From Actinophytocola algeriensis (GTDB taxonomy: Bacteria > Actinomycetota > Actinomycetes > Mycobacteriales > Pseudonocardiaceae): a DNA stretch of 64,000 bases. The notes beneath the pieces were generated by a model. The model worked only from the letters and a program-made list of their open reading frames with translations, had not been told where the DNA came from and ran no database searches. Below are positions 14,560-23,215 of the stretch, piece by piece (the first letter of the stretch is position 1; each line of letters begins with the position of its first letter). The position numbers were made by a program, and so were the translations under genes. The stretch spans positions 107,232 through 171,231 of the forward strand of contig NZ_JACHJQ010000003.1 in assembly GCF_014203735.1 (NCBI RefSeq), in the 5' to 3' direction.

Positions 14560-17046
14560 ATGCAGTCAGCGTTGCTGTCCGGTGTCGACATCTCCGGCCT
14601 CGAGGAGGCGGCCGGACGAAGCTCCTATGCCCGTGGCGTGAAGTACGCGCGGGACCGTGCGGTGCTGTCCTTGTGGTGGGACGAGGACGCGTGCGCGGTG
14701 CGGGGCCGGGTGCGCGGCTCGTGGGGCGAGACGTACGACACCACCGCCTACTTCAGCTCCCGGCGCGGCCCGGCGCTGGCGTTCGCGGAGGGCGAGTGCA
14801 GCTGCCCGGTCGGCATGGACTGCAAGCACGCCGTGGCCCTGGTGCTGACCGCGGCGGGCGAGTCGCCGCAGCGGTCGCCCGACGTGGCGGCCGACCTGTG
14901 GTCGATGTTGATGGCGGCGACCGAGGCCTGGCGCAACGGCCCGCCCAAGGTCTCCCCGCCGACCCTCGTGGTGCACGCGGTCTACGGCGACGAACACCGG
15001 CTGGAGGTGTCGTGGGAGTGGGAGTACCAGGTCGGTGACCAGCTGGTGCGGGCCGTGCCGGGTGCACCTGCTGACGGGTACCGCGACCGGTCGGCCGAGT
15101 CGGCACTGCTGGCCGGGCTGGACGACCTGCCGCTGGACGGGTTCGGGCTGCGCCACGGCCGCCGGCTGAAACCGGGGCGGTTGCGGGGCATCGACACCAT
15201 GCGGTTCACCACCGAGGTGTTACCGCTGCTCGCGCGGCCCGGGGTGGTCGTCTCCGCGGACGGCGAGCCAGCCGACTACCGCGAGGTCGGCGACTCGCTG
15301 ACGATCGGCGTGTCCACATCGGACCTGCCGGACGACAACGACTGGTACGGCCTCGGGGTGACCATCACGGTCGAGGGCCGCGAGGTGCCGTTCCTGGACG
15401 TGTTCGTCGCGCTGGCCAGGAACAAGTCGCACCTGTTGCTGCCGGACGGGGCGTACTTCTCGCTGGAGAAGCCGGAGCTGCGGTCGCTGCGGTCGCTGAT
15501 CGACGAGGCGCGCTCGCTGCACGAGGCGTCCGACGGCACCCTGAAGATCAGCCGCTACCAGGCCGGGCTGTGGGACGAGCTGGCGCAGCTCGGGGTGGTG
15601 GAACGGCAGGCGTCGGCGTGGGAGCGGCAGGTCAAGGGACTGCTGTCGCTCGACTCGGTGCCGCGCGCACCCGTGCCGTCCACTGTGGACGCCCAGTTGC
15701 GCCCGTACCAGGTGGACGGGTTCCAGTGGCTCGCGTTCCTGTGGGAGCACCGGCTCGGCGGCATCCTCGCCGACGACATGGGGCTGGGCAAGACACTGCA
15801 GTCGCTGGCGCTGATCTGCCACGCGGCCGCTGATGAGCCGTTCCTGATCGTCGCGCCGACCAGCGTGGTGGGCAACTGGGTGGCGGAGGCCGCGCGGTTC
15901 GCACCGCACCTGCGGGTGGCGGCGGTGACGAAGCGCGGGCCGCTTCCCGTCGACGCCGACGTGGTCGTCACGTCGTACACGCTGCTGCGGCTGAACGTCG
16001 AGGCGTACGCGGCGGCCTCGTGGGCCGGGCTGATCATGGACGAGGCGCAGTACACCAAGAACCACCAGTCGAAGGTGTACCAGTGCCTGCGGCGGGTGCC
16101 CGCGCCGGTGAAGCTCGCGATCACCGGCACGCCGATGGAGAACAACCTGATGGAGCTGTGGTCGCTGCTGTCGATCACCGCGCCCGGCCTGTTCCCCAGC
16201 CCGGCCAGGTTCAAGGACTACTACGCCCGCCCGATCGAGAAGGACAACGACGCCGAGCTGCTGGCGCAGCTGCGACGGCGGGTGCGGCCGCTGATGAAGC
16301 GGCGAACCAAGGAGCAGGTGGCGAAGGACCTGCCGCCCAAGCTGGAACAGGTGCTGGAGGTGGACCTGCACCCGAAGCACCGCAAGCTGTACCAGACGGT
16401 GCTGGCGCGGGAGCGGCAGAAGGTGCTCGGCCTGCTGGACGACCTGAACCACAACCGGTTCTCGATCCTGCGGTCGCTGACGACACTGCGGCGGCTCTGC
16501 CTGCACGCGGGCCTGGTCGACGACGAGCACGCCGACCTGCCGTCGGCCAAGGTCGACGCGTTGGCGGAGCAGTTGCGGGACGTGATCGGCGGCGGGCACC
16601 GGGCGCTGGTGTTCAGCCAGTTCACCGGCTTCCTGGCCACCGTGCGTGAGCGACTGGAGGCCGAGGGTGTCGAGTACTGCTACCTCGACGGCCGGACCAG
16701 GAACCGCGCCGAGGTGCTGGCCCGGTTCAAGGACGGCACCGCACCGGTGTTCCTGATCAGCCTCAAGGCGGGCGGGTTCGGGCTGAACCTGACCGAGGCG
16801 GACTACTGCTTCCTGCTGGACCCGTGGTGGAACCCGGCGACCGAGGCGCAGGCGGTGGACCGGACGCACCGCATCGGCCAGCAGCGGAACGTCATGGTCT
16901 ACCGGCTGATCGCGCGGGACACGATCGAGGAGAAGGTGGTGGCGCTGCAGAAGCGGAAGGCGGAGCTGTTCAAGGGCGTCGTGGACGACGGTGAGCTGTT
17001 CGCGCCCACGCTGACCGCGGAGGAGGTGCGTGACCTCTTCGAATGA
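14560..17046 (+). CDS. SWIM and SNF2 domain DEAD/DEAH-box helicase
   Basis: 828 residues. An N-terminal SWIM zinc finger (CSCPVGMDCKHAVAL, near residue 80) precedes a variable middle, then a full SNF2 ATPase: RPYQVDGFQWLAFL near 385, Walker A DDMGLGKT near 406, DEAQ near 494, TGTPMENNLMELWSLL near 525 and the second RecA-like lobe with LISLKAGGFGLNLT and QAVDRTHRIGQQ near 770. Such proteins translocate along double-stranded DNA and act in DNA repair or transcription release (RapA/HepA-like). Start: ATG 14560 gives MQSALLSGVDISGLEEAA; an upstream TTG would overlap the MFS gene. The frame's 3' end lies 43 bases before the next gene. Confidence 0.93.
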   Translation: MQSALLSGVDISGLEEAAGRSSYARGVKYARDRAVLSLWWDEDACAVRGRVRGSWGETYDTTAYFSSRRGPALAFAEGECSCPVGMDCKHAVALVLTAAGESPQRSPDVAADLWSMLMAATEAWRNGPPKVSPPTLVVHAVYGDEHRLEVSWEWEYQVGDQLVRAVPGAPADGYRDRSAESALLAGLDDLPLDGFGLRHGRRLKPGRLRGIDTMRFTTEVLPLLARPGVVVSADGEPADYREVGDSLTIGVSTSDLPDDNDWYGLGVTITVEGREVPFLDVFVALARNKSHLLLPDGAYFSLEKPELRSLRSLIDEARSLHEASDGTLKISRYQAGLWDELAQLGVVERQASAWERQVKGLLSLDSVPRAPVPSTVDAQLRPYQVDGFQWLAFLWEHRLGGILADDMGLGKTLQSLALICHAAADEPFLIVAPTSVVGNWVAEAARFAPHLRVAAVTKRGPLPVDADVVVTSYTLLRLNVEAYAAASWAGLIMDEAQYTKNHQSKVYQCLRRVPAPVKLAITGTPMENNLMELWSLLSITAPGLFPSPARFKDYYARPIEKDNDAELLAQLRRRVRPLMKRRTKEQVAKDLPPKLEQVLEVDLHPKHRKLYQTVLARERQKVLGLLDDLNHNRFSILRSLTTLRRLCLHAGLVDDEHADLPSAKVDALAEQLRDVIGGGHRALVFSQFTGFLATVRERLEAEGVEYCYLDGRTRNRAEVLARFKDGTAPVFLISLKAGGFGLNLTEADYCFLLDPWWNPATEAQAVDRTHRIGQQRNVMVYRLIARDTIEEKVVALQKRKAELFKGVVDDGELFAPTLTAEEVRDLFE

Positions 17047-17089
17047 ACCCCCACGGCGAGCTGCGCTGAAGACCGCTCACAATGGAGTC

Positions 17090-18229
17090 ATGGCAGCAGT
17101 CCCGTCGACAGTGCAGGCAGCGCTGCGGATCGGCCCGTACCAGGTCGACCCGCCGGTGGTGCTCGCCCCGATGGCGGGGATCACGAACGTGGCGTTCAGG
17201 AGGCTCTGCCGCGAGTACGGCGCCGGGCTGTACGTGTGCGAGATGATCACGGCGCGGGCACTCGTCATCCGGGACCCGAAGACGTGGCACATGATGACGT
17301 TCGACCCGAGCGAGTCGCCCAGGTCGGTGCAGCTCTACGGCGTCGACCCGGCCACCATGCGCGAGGCCGTGAAGATCATCGTCGGCGAGGGCCTCGCCGA
17401 CCACATCGACACGAACTGGGGCTGCCCGGTCGTCAAGGTGACCCGCAAGGGCGGCGGCGCCGCGCTCCCGTACAAGCGGAAGCTGTTCGCGAACATCATC
17501 CGCGCGACGGTCGACGCGGCCGGCGACATCCCGGTGACCGCGAAGTTCCGCATCGGCATCGACGCGGAGCACCACACGTACCTCGACGCGGGCCGCATCG
17601 CGGAGGCGGAGGGCGCGGTCGCGGTGGCACTGCACGCCAGGACGGCTGCGCAGCGCTACTCGGGCCAGGCCGACTGGACCCACATCGCCCGGTTGAAGGA
17701 AGCGGTCACGTCGATCCCCGTGCTGGGCAACGGCGACATCTTCACGGCGGCGGACGCGCTGGCCATGGTCGAGAAGACGGGCTGCGACGGCGTGGTCGTC
17801 GGCCGCGGCTGCCTTGGCCGCCCGTGGCTGTTCGGCGAGCTGCAGGCGGCGTTCGCCGGTCAGCCGGTGCCGGCCGGTCCGCCGCTTGGCGAGGTCGCCA
17901 AGGTGCTGCGCCGCCACGCTGAACTCCTCGTCGAGCACGACGGCGAGGACAAGGGCATGCGTGACCTGCGCAAACACATGGCGTGGTATTTCATGGGCTT
18001 CCCGGTCGGCACGGAGCTGCGCCGCAAGTTCGCCATGGTCACCGCCCTGTCGGAACTGGACGACTACCTGGGCGAACTGGACCCCGATGCCCCGTTCCCG
18101 ACCACCGGCGAGGGCCCGAGAGGCCGACAGGGTTCGCCGGGCAAGGTGACGCTGCCGTACGGCTGGCTGGACGACCCCGACGACCCGACCGTGCCCGCGG
18201 GCGCGGACATGATGCACTCGGGCGGCTGA
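17090..18229 (+). CDS. tRNA-dihydrouridine synthase
   Basis: 379 residues. FMN-dependent TIM-barrel enzyme that reduces uridine in the D-loop of tRNA using NADPH. Visible: VVLAPMAGITNVAFRRLCRE (residues about 24-43), SVQLYGVDPATM, DTNWGCPVVKVTRKGGGAAL with the catalytic Cys112 in the GCP motif, TAKFRIGID, HARTAAQRYSGQADW and VLGNGDIFTAADAL; FMN phosphate site VVVGRGCLGRPWLF. The C-terminal helical tRNA-binding domain has RKHMAWYFMGFP. The CP-x-x-K environment places it in the DusB-like group common in actinobacteria. ATG 17090 follows GGAG. The stop abuts the stop of the convergent kinase-like gene. Confidence 0.94.
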   Translation: MAAVPSTVQAALRIGPYQVDPPVVLAPMAGITNVAFRRLCREYGAGLYVCEMITARALVIRDPKTWHMMTFDPSESPRSVQLYGVDPATMREAVKIIVGEGLADHIDTNWGCPVVKVTRKGGGAALPYKRKLFANIIRATVDAAGDIPVTAKFRIGIDAEHHTYLDAGRIAEAEGAVAVALHARTAAQRYSGQADWTHIARLKEAVTSIPVLGNGDIFTAADALAMVEKTGCDGVVVGRGCLGRPWLFGELQAAFAGQPVPAGPPLGEVAKVLRRHAELLVEHDGEDKGMRDLRKHMAWYFMGFPVGTELRRKFAMVTALSELDDYLGELDPDAPFPTTGEGPRGRQGSPGKVTLPYGWLDDPDDPTVPAGADMMHSGG

Positions 18230-20485
18230 CTACTCCTTGCAGGTGGCGTCCCGCAGGGACACCACGTTGCTCTCGTAGGTGTCGTCCCCATCGGTCGCCT
18301 GCACCTGGAAGCAGTACTTGAGGTCGAGGTCCACCGGCAGCGTCATCGTGAGGTTCCGCTCGGGGAACTCGAACTGCGTCTTTTTCCCTTCCGGTGCCAC
18401 GACGACCACGAAGTCGAGCTCCTCGTCGGCGGTCCAGCTGAGCCGCACCGCGTCGGTCAGGTCGACGGGCTCGGCCAGCACGATCTCGACGTCGCCCTTC
18501 CCCGACCCGGCCGCGGGCGGCACGTGCGGCACGCTGGACGGCTCGTCGGACTCCCCGCGGAAGAGCAACAAGGGCACGAGCGCGAGCAACGCGAGGAGAA
18601 TCGCACCCCCGGCGAGCAGGTCGTAGCGGATGAGCTTCTTCGGCGCGGCCCCGGGCGGCGCAAGCGGCCCGGCGAGCACCTTCGCCTGCGCCCGCCCGCG
18701 GAGCGGGGCGGGGAAGTCGTCGTCGAAGTCGATGTCGGGCCGGGCGACCGCGGCCCCCCGCCGCTGAGCCTGGAACTCGACGGTCGCCGGGGTGGGCAAA
18801 GCTTCGGTGGGCATCGCATCGGCCTCGGACGACGCCGGGCCCAACGACGCCAGCGGCAGCAGGCCCGGCGCGCTCCCGGCCGCTGGCTCGGGCACTGGTT
18901 GGGGCGCTGGCTCGGGCGCGGCCTCGGCCGGGACCCCGGCGTCGTCCGAAGAGGACGGCGTGACCGATGCGGAACGGAGGCGTTCCCGTCGGAGAGCGCG
19001 GCGCTGGGCCGCGTCGTCGGGCGCCCCGGCGCTGGGGGCAGGGGCCGCACCGGCGTCGGCGTTCTCGGCCGGGGGCGCCTCAGGGCGCGGGACAACCGGC
19101 GGTGGTGCGGGAATCGAGGGCGGGGCACCAGCCGAAGGCGAGGCAGCCAGGGACGAGGCGGGGATCGAGGGCGAGGCGGCAGCCGGAAGAGAGGCAGCCG
19201 GATGCGGGGTAGGAGAGGAGGCTGGGCCACCAGCCGGAAGCGAGACACCCGCCGAGGGCGAGGCAGCCAAGGGTGAAGCGGGAGCCAAGGGTGAAGCGGG
19301 AGCCGAGGGCGCGGTGGCGACCGGGCGCGAGTTGGCCGGAGGCGGGGCGGGAGCTGCCGGCGAGGTGGCGACCGGGCGCGAGTTGGCCGGGCGCCGGGCA
19401 GGAGCCGCGGGCGAGGTCGTGACCGGGGGCATGGGTGGCACAACCGGCCGCGGGGGCGCTGCGGGAACCGGGGCCGGGCCCGGCGAAGCCGCGGGTGGTC
19501 CCGAAAACCCGGGCGGGGCAACAGGAGGCCGAGGGGCCTCGCGATGGCCGGGCATCGCGAAGTCGTCGAAGTCGTTGCCCTCGTCCAGTACGCCGGGGGC
19601 GTATGGGGGTGCATGGTGGGCGAGCGGGAAAGGCCGGGACGGTGGCATCGGCTGCGGCGCGCTGAAGTCGTCGAAGTCGTCCGTTGGTGGGGGTTGTGGG
19701 GTGTCCGGCAGCATGGCGCTGAGCTGGTCGGCCACGGCACTCGCGTCGCCAAGGCGGCGGGTTGGGTCGGCGGAGAGCAGGCGCGCGACCAGTGTGGCCA
19801 GTGGGACCGGCACCTCGGCGGCGTTGAGTGCCGGGACCGGCTCGCCGAGAATGCGGAGCACGCGTTCGCCCGGTTGTTCGCCCAGGCGGCCTGGGTGGGG
19901 CGAGCGGCCGCTCAGCGCGTAGTGCAGGACGGCGCCCAGCCCGTAGAGGTCCGTGCTCTCGTTCAGCACCCCGGTGCGCAGCGTCTCCGGGGGCAGGAAC
20001 TCGATGGCGTACAACGGATCGCGGGCGAAGGCCTGCCGCAACGTGACACCGAAGTCCGCCAGCACCGGCTCGCCCGTCGTGCGGAACAGGATGTTGTGCG
20101 GCGACATCCCGCCGTGCACCACACCGGCGGCGTGGGCCGTGGCCAGCGCCAGCGCCACCGAACGGCCCAGCACCACCGCGTCGGCGGGGCGGAGCGAACC
20201 GACGCGGTCGACCAGCGCGGAGAGCGACTGGGTGCACCGTTCCATGCGGACGGCGAACTCGCCCGTGTCCAGGTCGTCGACGCCGTCCACCAACAGGATC
20301 GAGCTGATCCGCCTGGTGGCGGACAACTTGGCCTGCTCCTTGTTGAACGCGGCCAGGGTGCGTTTGTCGAGGCGTTTCGGGAAGACCTTCAGCGCCACCG
20401 GAAGCCCGGCGTGTAGTCCTGAGTAGACAGTCGCGACCGGTCCGTCGCCGATGCGCTGCAGGCGGGCGCTGCCGACGGTCGCCAT
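18230..20485 (-). CDS. Membrane-anchored Ser/Thr pseudokinase-like protein
   Basis: 751 residues: kinase-like domain (1-260), a Pro/Ala/Ser-rich linker (about 290-620), one membrane helix near DLLAGGAILLALLALVPLLL and a short external beta domain. The ATP-binding side is kept (loop IGDGPVATVYSG, Lys33 in VALK, DFG at 144-146), but the catalytic loop HRDxKPxN reads HGGMSPHN: Gly126 replaces the catalytic Asp and Ser128 the Lys; Asn131 is kept. Inference: a nucleotide-binding pseudokinase that senses outside and signals through partners, as for MviN of mycobacteria. The linker has short repeats (SPLAPASPLAASPSAG). Start ATG 20485 overlaps the previous stop in TGATG. Confidence 0.88.
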   Translation of the reverse strand: MATVGSARLQRIGDGPVATVYSGLHAGLPVALKVFPKRLDKRTLAAFNKEQAKLSATRRISSILLVDGVDDLDTGEFAVRMERCTQSLSALVDRVGSLRPADAVVLGRSVALALATAHAAGVVHGGMSPHNILFRTTGEPVLADFGVTLRQAFARDPLYAIEFLPPETLRTGVLNESTDLYGLGAVLHYALSGRSPHPGRLGEQPGERVLRILGEPVPALNAAEVPVPLATLVARLLSADPTRRLGDASAVADQLSAMLPDTPQPPPTDDFDDFSAPQPMPPSRPFPLAHHAPPYAPGVLDEGNDFDDFAMPGHREAPRPPVAPPGFSGPPAASPGPAPVPAAPPRPVVPPMPPVTTSPAAPARRPANSRPVATSPAAPAPPPANSRPVATAPSAPASPLAPASPLAASPSAGVSLPAGGPASSPTPHPAASLPAAASPSIPASSLAASPSAGAPPSIPAPPPVVPRPEAPPAENADAGAAPAPSAGAPDDAAQRRALRRERLRSASVTPSSSDDAGVPAEAAPEPAPQPVPEPAAGSAPGLLPLASLGPASSEADAMPTEALPTPATVEFQAQRRGAAVARPDIDFDDDFPAPLRGRAQAKVLAGPLAPPGAAPKKLIRYDLLAGGAILLALLALVPLLLFRGESDEPSSVPHVPPAAGSGKGDVEIVLAEPVDLTDAVRLSWTADEELDFVVVVAPEGKKTQFEFPERNLTMTLPVDLDLKYCFQVQATDGDDTYESNVVSLRDATCKE

Positions 20486-21081
20486 CAGCGGCTCGCCAGG
20501 TCGAGGTAGGCACAGCTGTTCACCAGCAGCGGCCGCAGATCGGCGAGCAGGCCCGCCAGCACCTCCTCGCTGCCGGACGGTTCGTTCAGGTCGGCCGCCA
20601 CCTTCGCACGGACCTCGCACGTGTGCCACATGCTGGGCGCGACATGCCCCCACTGCCACAACTCGTAGCTACCCACGGGCACCACGGCCACCGGCTCGTC
20701 CAGCAGGGGGAACCCCAGGGCGTAGTCGTCCGGGTCGTCCTCGGTGTTGCCGAGACCGACGAGCAGCGGCGCGAGCCGGTACTTCTCGACGAACGCCACC
20801 GCCTCCGGGCCGCCCTCGGCGGGCACCAGAGCGAGGAGGCCCTTCGCGGTCAGTTCCTCGACGTGCCGCCCGGCGTCGGCGAGCTCGGTCTCCTCGGCGA
20901 GGCGGAGCAGGTCGTCGGTGGTCCACACCGCACCGTCCTCGGGCGCGCCGTGCGCGAGCACCCACACGCCGAACTCGTCGGCGGTGAGCGGCCGGTGCTC
21001 CACGCCGACGCGCACCACCTGCACGCCCTCCGGGTGCCGCTCGCCGACGTAATGGCCGACCGGGAACACGAGTTCACTCAT
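20485..21081 (-). CDS. Unrecognised protein, paralog of its upstream neighbour
   Basis: 198 residues. It aligns by eye with the preceding gene: PVGHYVGERHPEGVQ versus PVGHDLGVFHVGDGV at the N-terminus, VLAHGAPEDGAVW versus TAAHGVPSEDGSV, and LGNTEDDPDDYALGFPLLDE plus YELWQWGHVAPSMWHTCEVR versus LGNSPEYPWMFSVGLLYQPL plus YDLWQWGCLSPDLWSACAEA. The N-terminal half (VWTTDDLLRLAEETEL; HVEELTAKGLLALV) looks like a winged-helix domain, though without clear DNA contacts. Soluble. It overlaps the pseudokinase start by one base and is overlapped by the upstream gene in ATGA, so all three are coupled. Likely co-functional with the pseudokinase; role unknown. Confidence 0.75.
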   Translation of the reverse strand: MSELVFPVGHYVGERHPEGVQVVRVGVEHRPLTADEFGVWVLAHGAPEDGAVWTTDDLLRLAEETELADAGRHVEELTAKGLLALVPAEGGPEAVAFVEKYRLAPLLVGLGNTEDDPDDYALGFPLLDEPVAVVPVGSYELWQWGHVAPSMWHTCEVRAKVAADLNEPSGSEEVLAGLLADLRPLLVNSCAYLDLASR

Positions 21082-21692
21082 GACAGCCCCTCGATCCGCA
21101 CGTCCAGGCAGGCCACGCGCGCCGCCAGCAACTGCGGCAGCACACCGATCGCCCCGGCCAGCATCCGCGCCGGGTCGGTCTGTTCGTCCTCAGTGGACCC
21201 GGCCTGCTTCGCCGCCTCGGCCGCCTCCGCACACGCGGACCACAGGTCCGGTGACAGGCAGCCCCACTGCCACAGGTCGTACATCGCGCCGGTCATCACC
21301 GCCAGCGGCTGGTAGAGCAGGCCGACCGAGAACATCCACGGGTACTCCGGGCTGTTGCCGAGACCCTGCGCGAGCGGCAGGAGCCGGTGCCCCTCGGCGA
21401 ACGGCGCGGCCGGGTCGACCGCGGTCAGCAGGCGGTCGCGGACCAGGTCGGCCACGACCTCCTCGCCGTGCTCGGCACGCAACCCGTCCGCGGTGACCGA
21501 CGGCACCGAGCCGTCCTCCGACGGCACCCCGTGCGCCGCGGTCCACGCCGCGAACCGCACCGGGTCGAGGTCGACGATGTCGGCGCCGATCCGGACCTGT
21601 TGCACGGGCGCGGTCACGCCGTCCCCGACGTGGAATACCCCCAGGTCGTGGCCGACCGGGAGCACCTGCGTGCCGCCGTCCACCCCCGCCAC
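21078..21692 (-). CDS. Unrecognised protein, first gene of the pseudokinase operon
   Basis: 204 residues from GTG 21692. Paralog of the next gene, with the shared block YDLWQWGCLSPDLWSACAEA. A winged-helix-like stretch (LRAEHGEEVVADLVRDRLLT) precedes a hydrophobic core (FSVGLLYQPLAVMTGAMYDL) too polar for a membrane helix. The tandem pair probably arose by duplication and may form a heterodimer. It stands at the head of a three-gene operon ending in the pseudokinase and lies back to back with eccD, so a link to type VII secretion control is possible but not shown. Confidence 0.75.
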   Translation of the reverse strand: MAGVDGGTQVLPVGHDLGVFHVGDGVTAPVQQVRIGADIVDLDPVRFAAWTAAHGVPSEDGSVPSVTADGLRAEHGEEVVADLVRDRLLTAVDPAAPFAEGHRLLPLAQGLGNSPEYPWMFSVGLLYQPLAVMTGAMYDLWQWGCLSPDLWSACAEAAEAAKQAGSTEDEQTDPARMLAGAIGVLPQLLAARVACLDVRIEGLS

Positions 21693-21828
21693 CTCCAGAT
21701 GTGTCCGCTAGCTGCCGAAGCGGTTCCGGCTGTCTGCCTGCCAGGTCATGGTAGGTCTGCCCGCCATCCCGGCGGGCCGGCCCGGCATGTTGCTGCCGCC
21801 GCACGAAGCCCCCGTCAGGAAGACGACC

Positions 21829-23214
21829 ATGAACACCACTGGCCTGGTCCGGGTGACCGTCGCGGCGCCCGCCAGACGAATCGACCTAGCCCTGCCGGAA
21901 CGCTCACCACTGGCCGAACTGCTGCCGGGCCTGCTCCGGCACGCGGGCGAGGACCTCGCCGACTCGGGCGCCCGCTCGGGTGGCTGGGTGCTGCGCAGGC
22001 CGGACGGCACGGTCCTGGAACCGGCCCGCCCGCTCGCCGCCCAGCGCGTGCGCGACGGCGAGATCCTGCACCTCACCCACGCCCACACCGACTGGCCGGA
22101 ACTCGAGTACGACGACCTGGTCGACGCGATCGCCACCGGCTCCGCGCGCACCGGCGCCACCTGGGGACCCCGCCACACCCGCGCCGCGGGCCTCACGGTC
22201 GGCGGGCTCGCCGTACTGCTGTGTCTCGTGGCCGCGCTGCGGACCGGTGCGCCGTGGAGCGGGCCGGGCTGGTGGTCGCTCGGGCTGTCCGCGTTGCTGC
22301 TGTCCGGCGGGTTGCTGCTCGCCAGGGCGGCGGGCGACACCGGGGCGGCCGCGGTGGCGGGCGGTGTCGCGCTGCCGTTCGCGTTCGCGGGCGGCGGCCT
22401 GGTGTTCGCGGGCGACCGCGCACTGACCGACCTCGGCGCCGCCCACCTGCTCAGCGCGTGCGCCGCGCTGCTGCTCGCCGCGATGGTCGCGCTGTTCTCG
22501 GTCGTGGACCGGGCGGCGCTGTTCGTCGGCGCGGCGACCGTCGGCGTGTTCGGGGTGGTCGGTGGCTGGCTCACCACGCTCGACTCCCTCGAGGGCTACG
22601 AGGCGGCCGCGCTGATCGCCGGGTTCGGGCTCGCGTTCTCGCCGGTGCTCACGCCGCTGTCGATCCGGCTGTCGCGGGTGCCGATGCCGGTCCTGCCCCG
22701 CGACGCCGCCGACCTGCTGCGCGACCGGCCGCAGCCGCCGCGTGCCGCGGTGTACGCGGCGGTGCTGCGCGCCGACGGCCTGCTCACCGGCATGATCAGC
22801 GGGCTCTCGATCGTCGTGGCGGCCTGCCAGGTGTGGCTGATCACCAGCGACAGCGAGGCCGCGCTCATCCTGGTGATCATCCTGACGGCCGGGTTCCTGC
22901 TGCGGGCCCGGCTGTACCCGATCCTGCGGCAGCGGGTGCCGCTGCTGGCCGCCGGGCTCGCGGGGGCGTTGTGTCTCGTGCTCGGGCCGCTGATGTCCGA
23001 CCGGGAGGACCTGCTCGCGATCACCGGGCCGTGCCTGCTGCTCGCCGGGGTGGCGATCGCGCTGGCAGGCGTCGTGCACAGCACACGCGCCACGGCGAGC
23101 CCGTACCTCGGCCGGTACGCCGAGATCCTGGAGGTGCTGCTGGTGCTGGCGATCATCCCGGTCATGTGCTCGGTGCTCGGGCTCTACGGCTACGTGCGCG
23201 GGCTGGGAGGCTGA
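21829..23214 (+). CDS. eccD: Type VII secretion integral membrane protein EccD
   Basis: 461 residues. EccD forms the membrane vestibule of the ESX translocon. An N-terminal ubiquitin-like (YukD) domain is visible in residues 1-90 (VRVTVAAPARRIDLALPERS; SGGWVLRRPDGTVLE; VRDGEILHL), then about 11 membrane segments from residue 125 to the end, with a cytoplasmic loop near residues 285-305 (DAADLLRDRPQPPRAAVYAA). Length and order match the family. ATG 21829 (AGGAAG upstream) gives the usual N-terminus MNTTGLVRVTV. It is followed after one base by eccB, so they are co-transcribed. Confidence 0.93.
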   Translation: MNTTGLVRVTVAAPARRIDLALPERSPLAELLPGLLRHAGEDLADSGARSGGWVLRRPDGTVLEPARPLAAQRVRDGEILHLTHAHTDWPELEYDDLVDAIATGSARTGATWGPRHTRAAGLTVGGLAVLLCLVAALRTGAPWSGPGWWSLGLSALLLSGGLLLARAAGDTGAAAVAGGVALPFAFAGGGLVFAGDRALTDLGAAHLLSACAALLLAAMVALFSVVDRAALFVGAATVGVFGVVGGWLTTLDSLEGYEAAALIAGFGLAFSPVLTPLSIRLSRVPMPVLPRDAADLLRDRPQPPRAAVYAAVLRADGLLTGMISGLSIVVAACQVWLITSDSEAALILVIILTAGFLLRARLYPILRQRVPLLAAGLAGALCLVLGPLMSDREDLLAITGPCLLLAGVAIALAGVVHSTRATASPYLGRYAEILEVLLVLAIIPVMCSVLGLYGYVRGLGG

Positions 23215-23215
23215 C

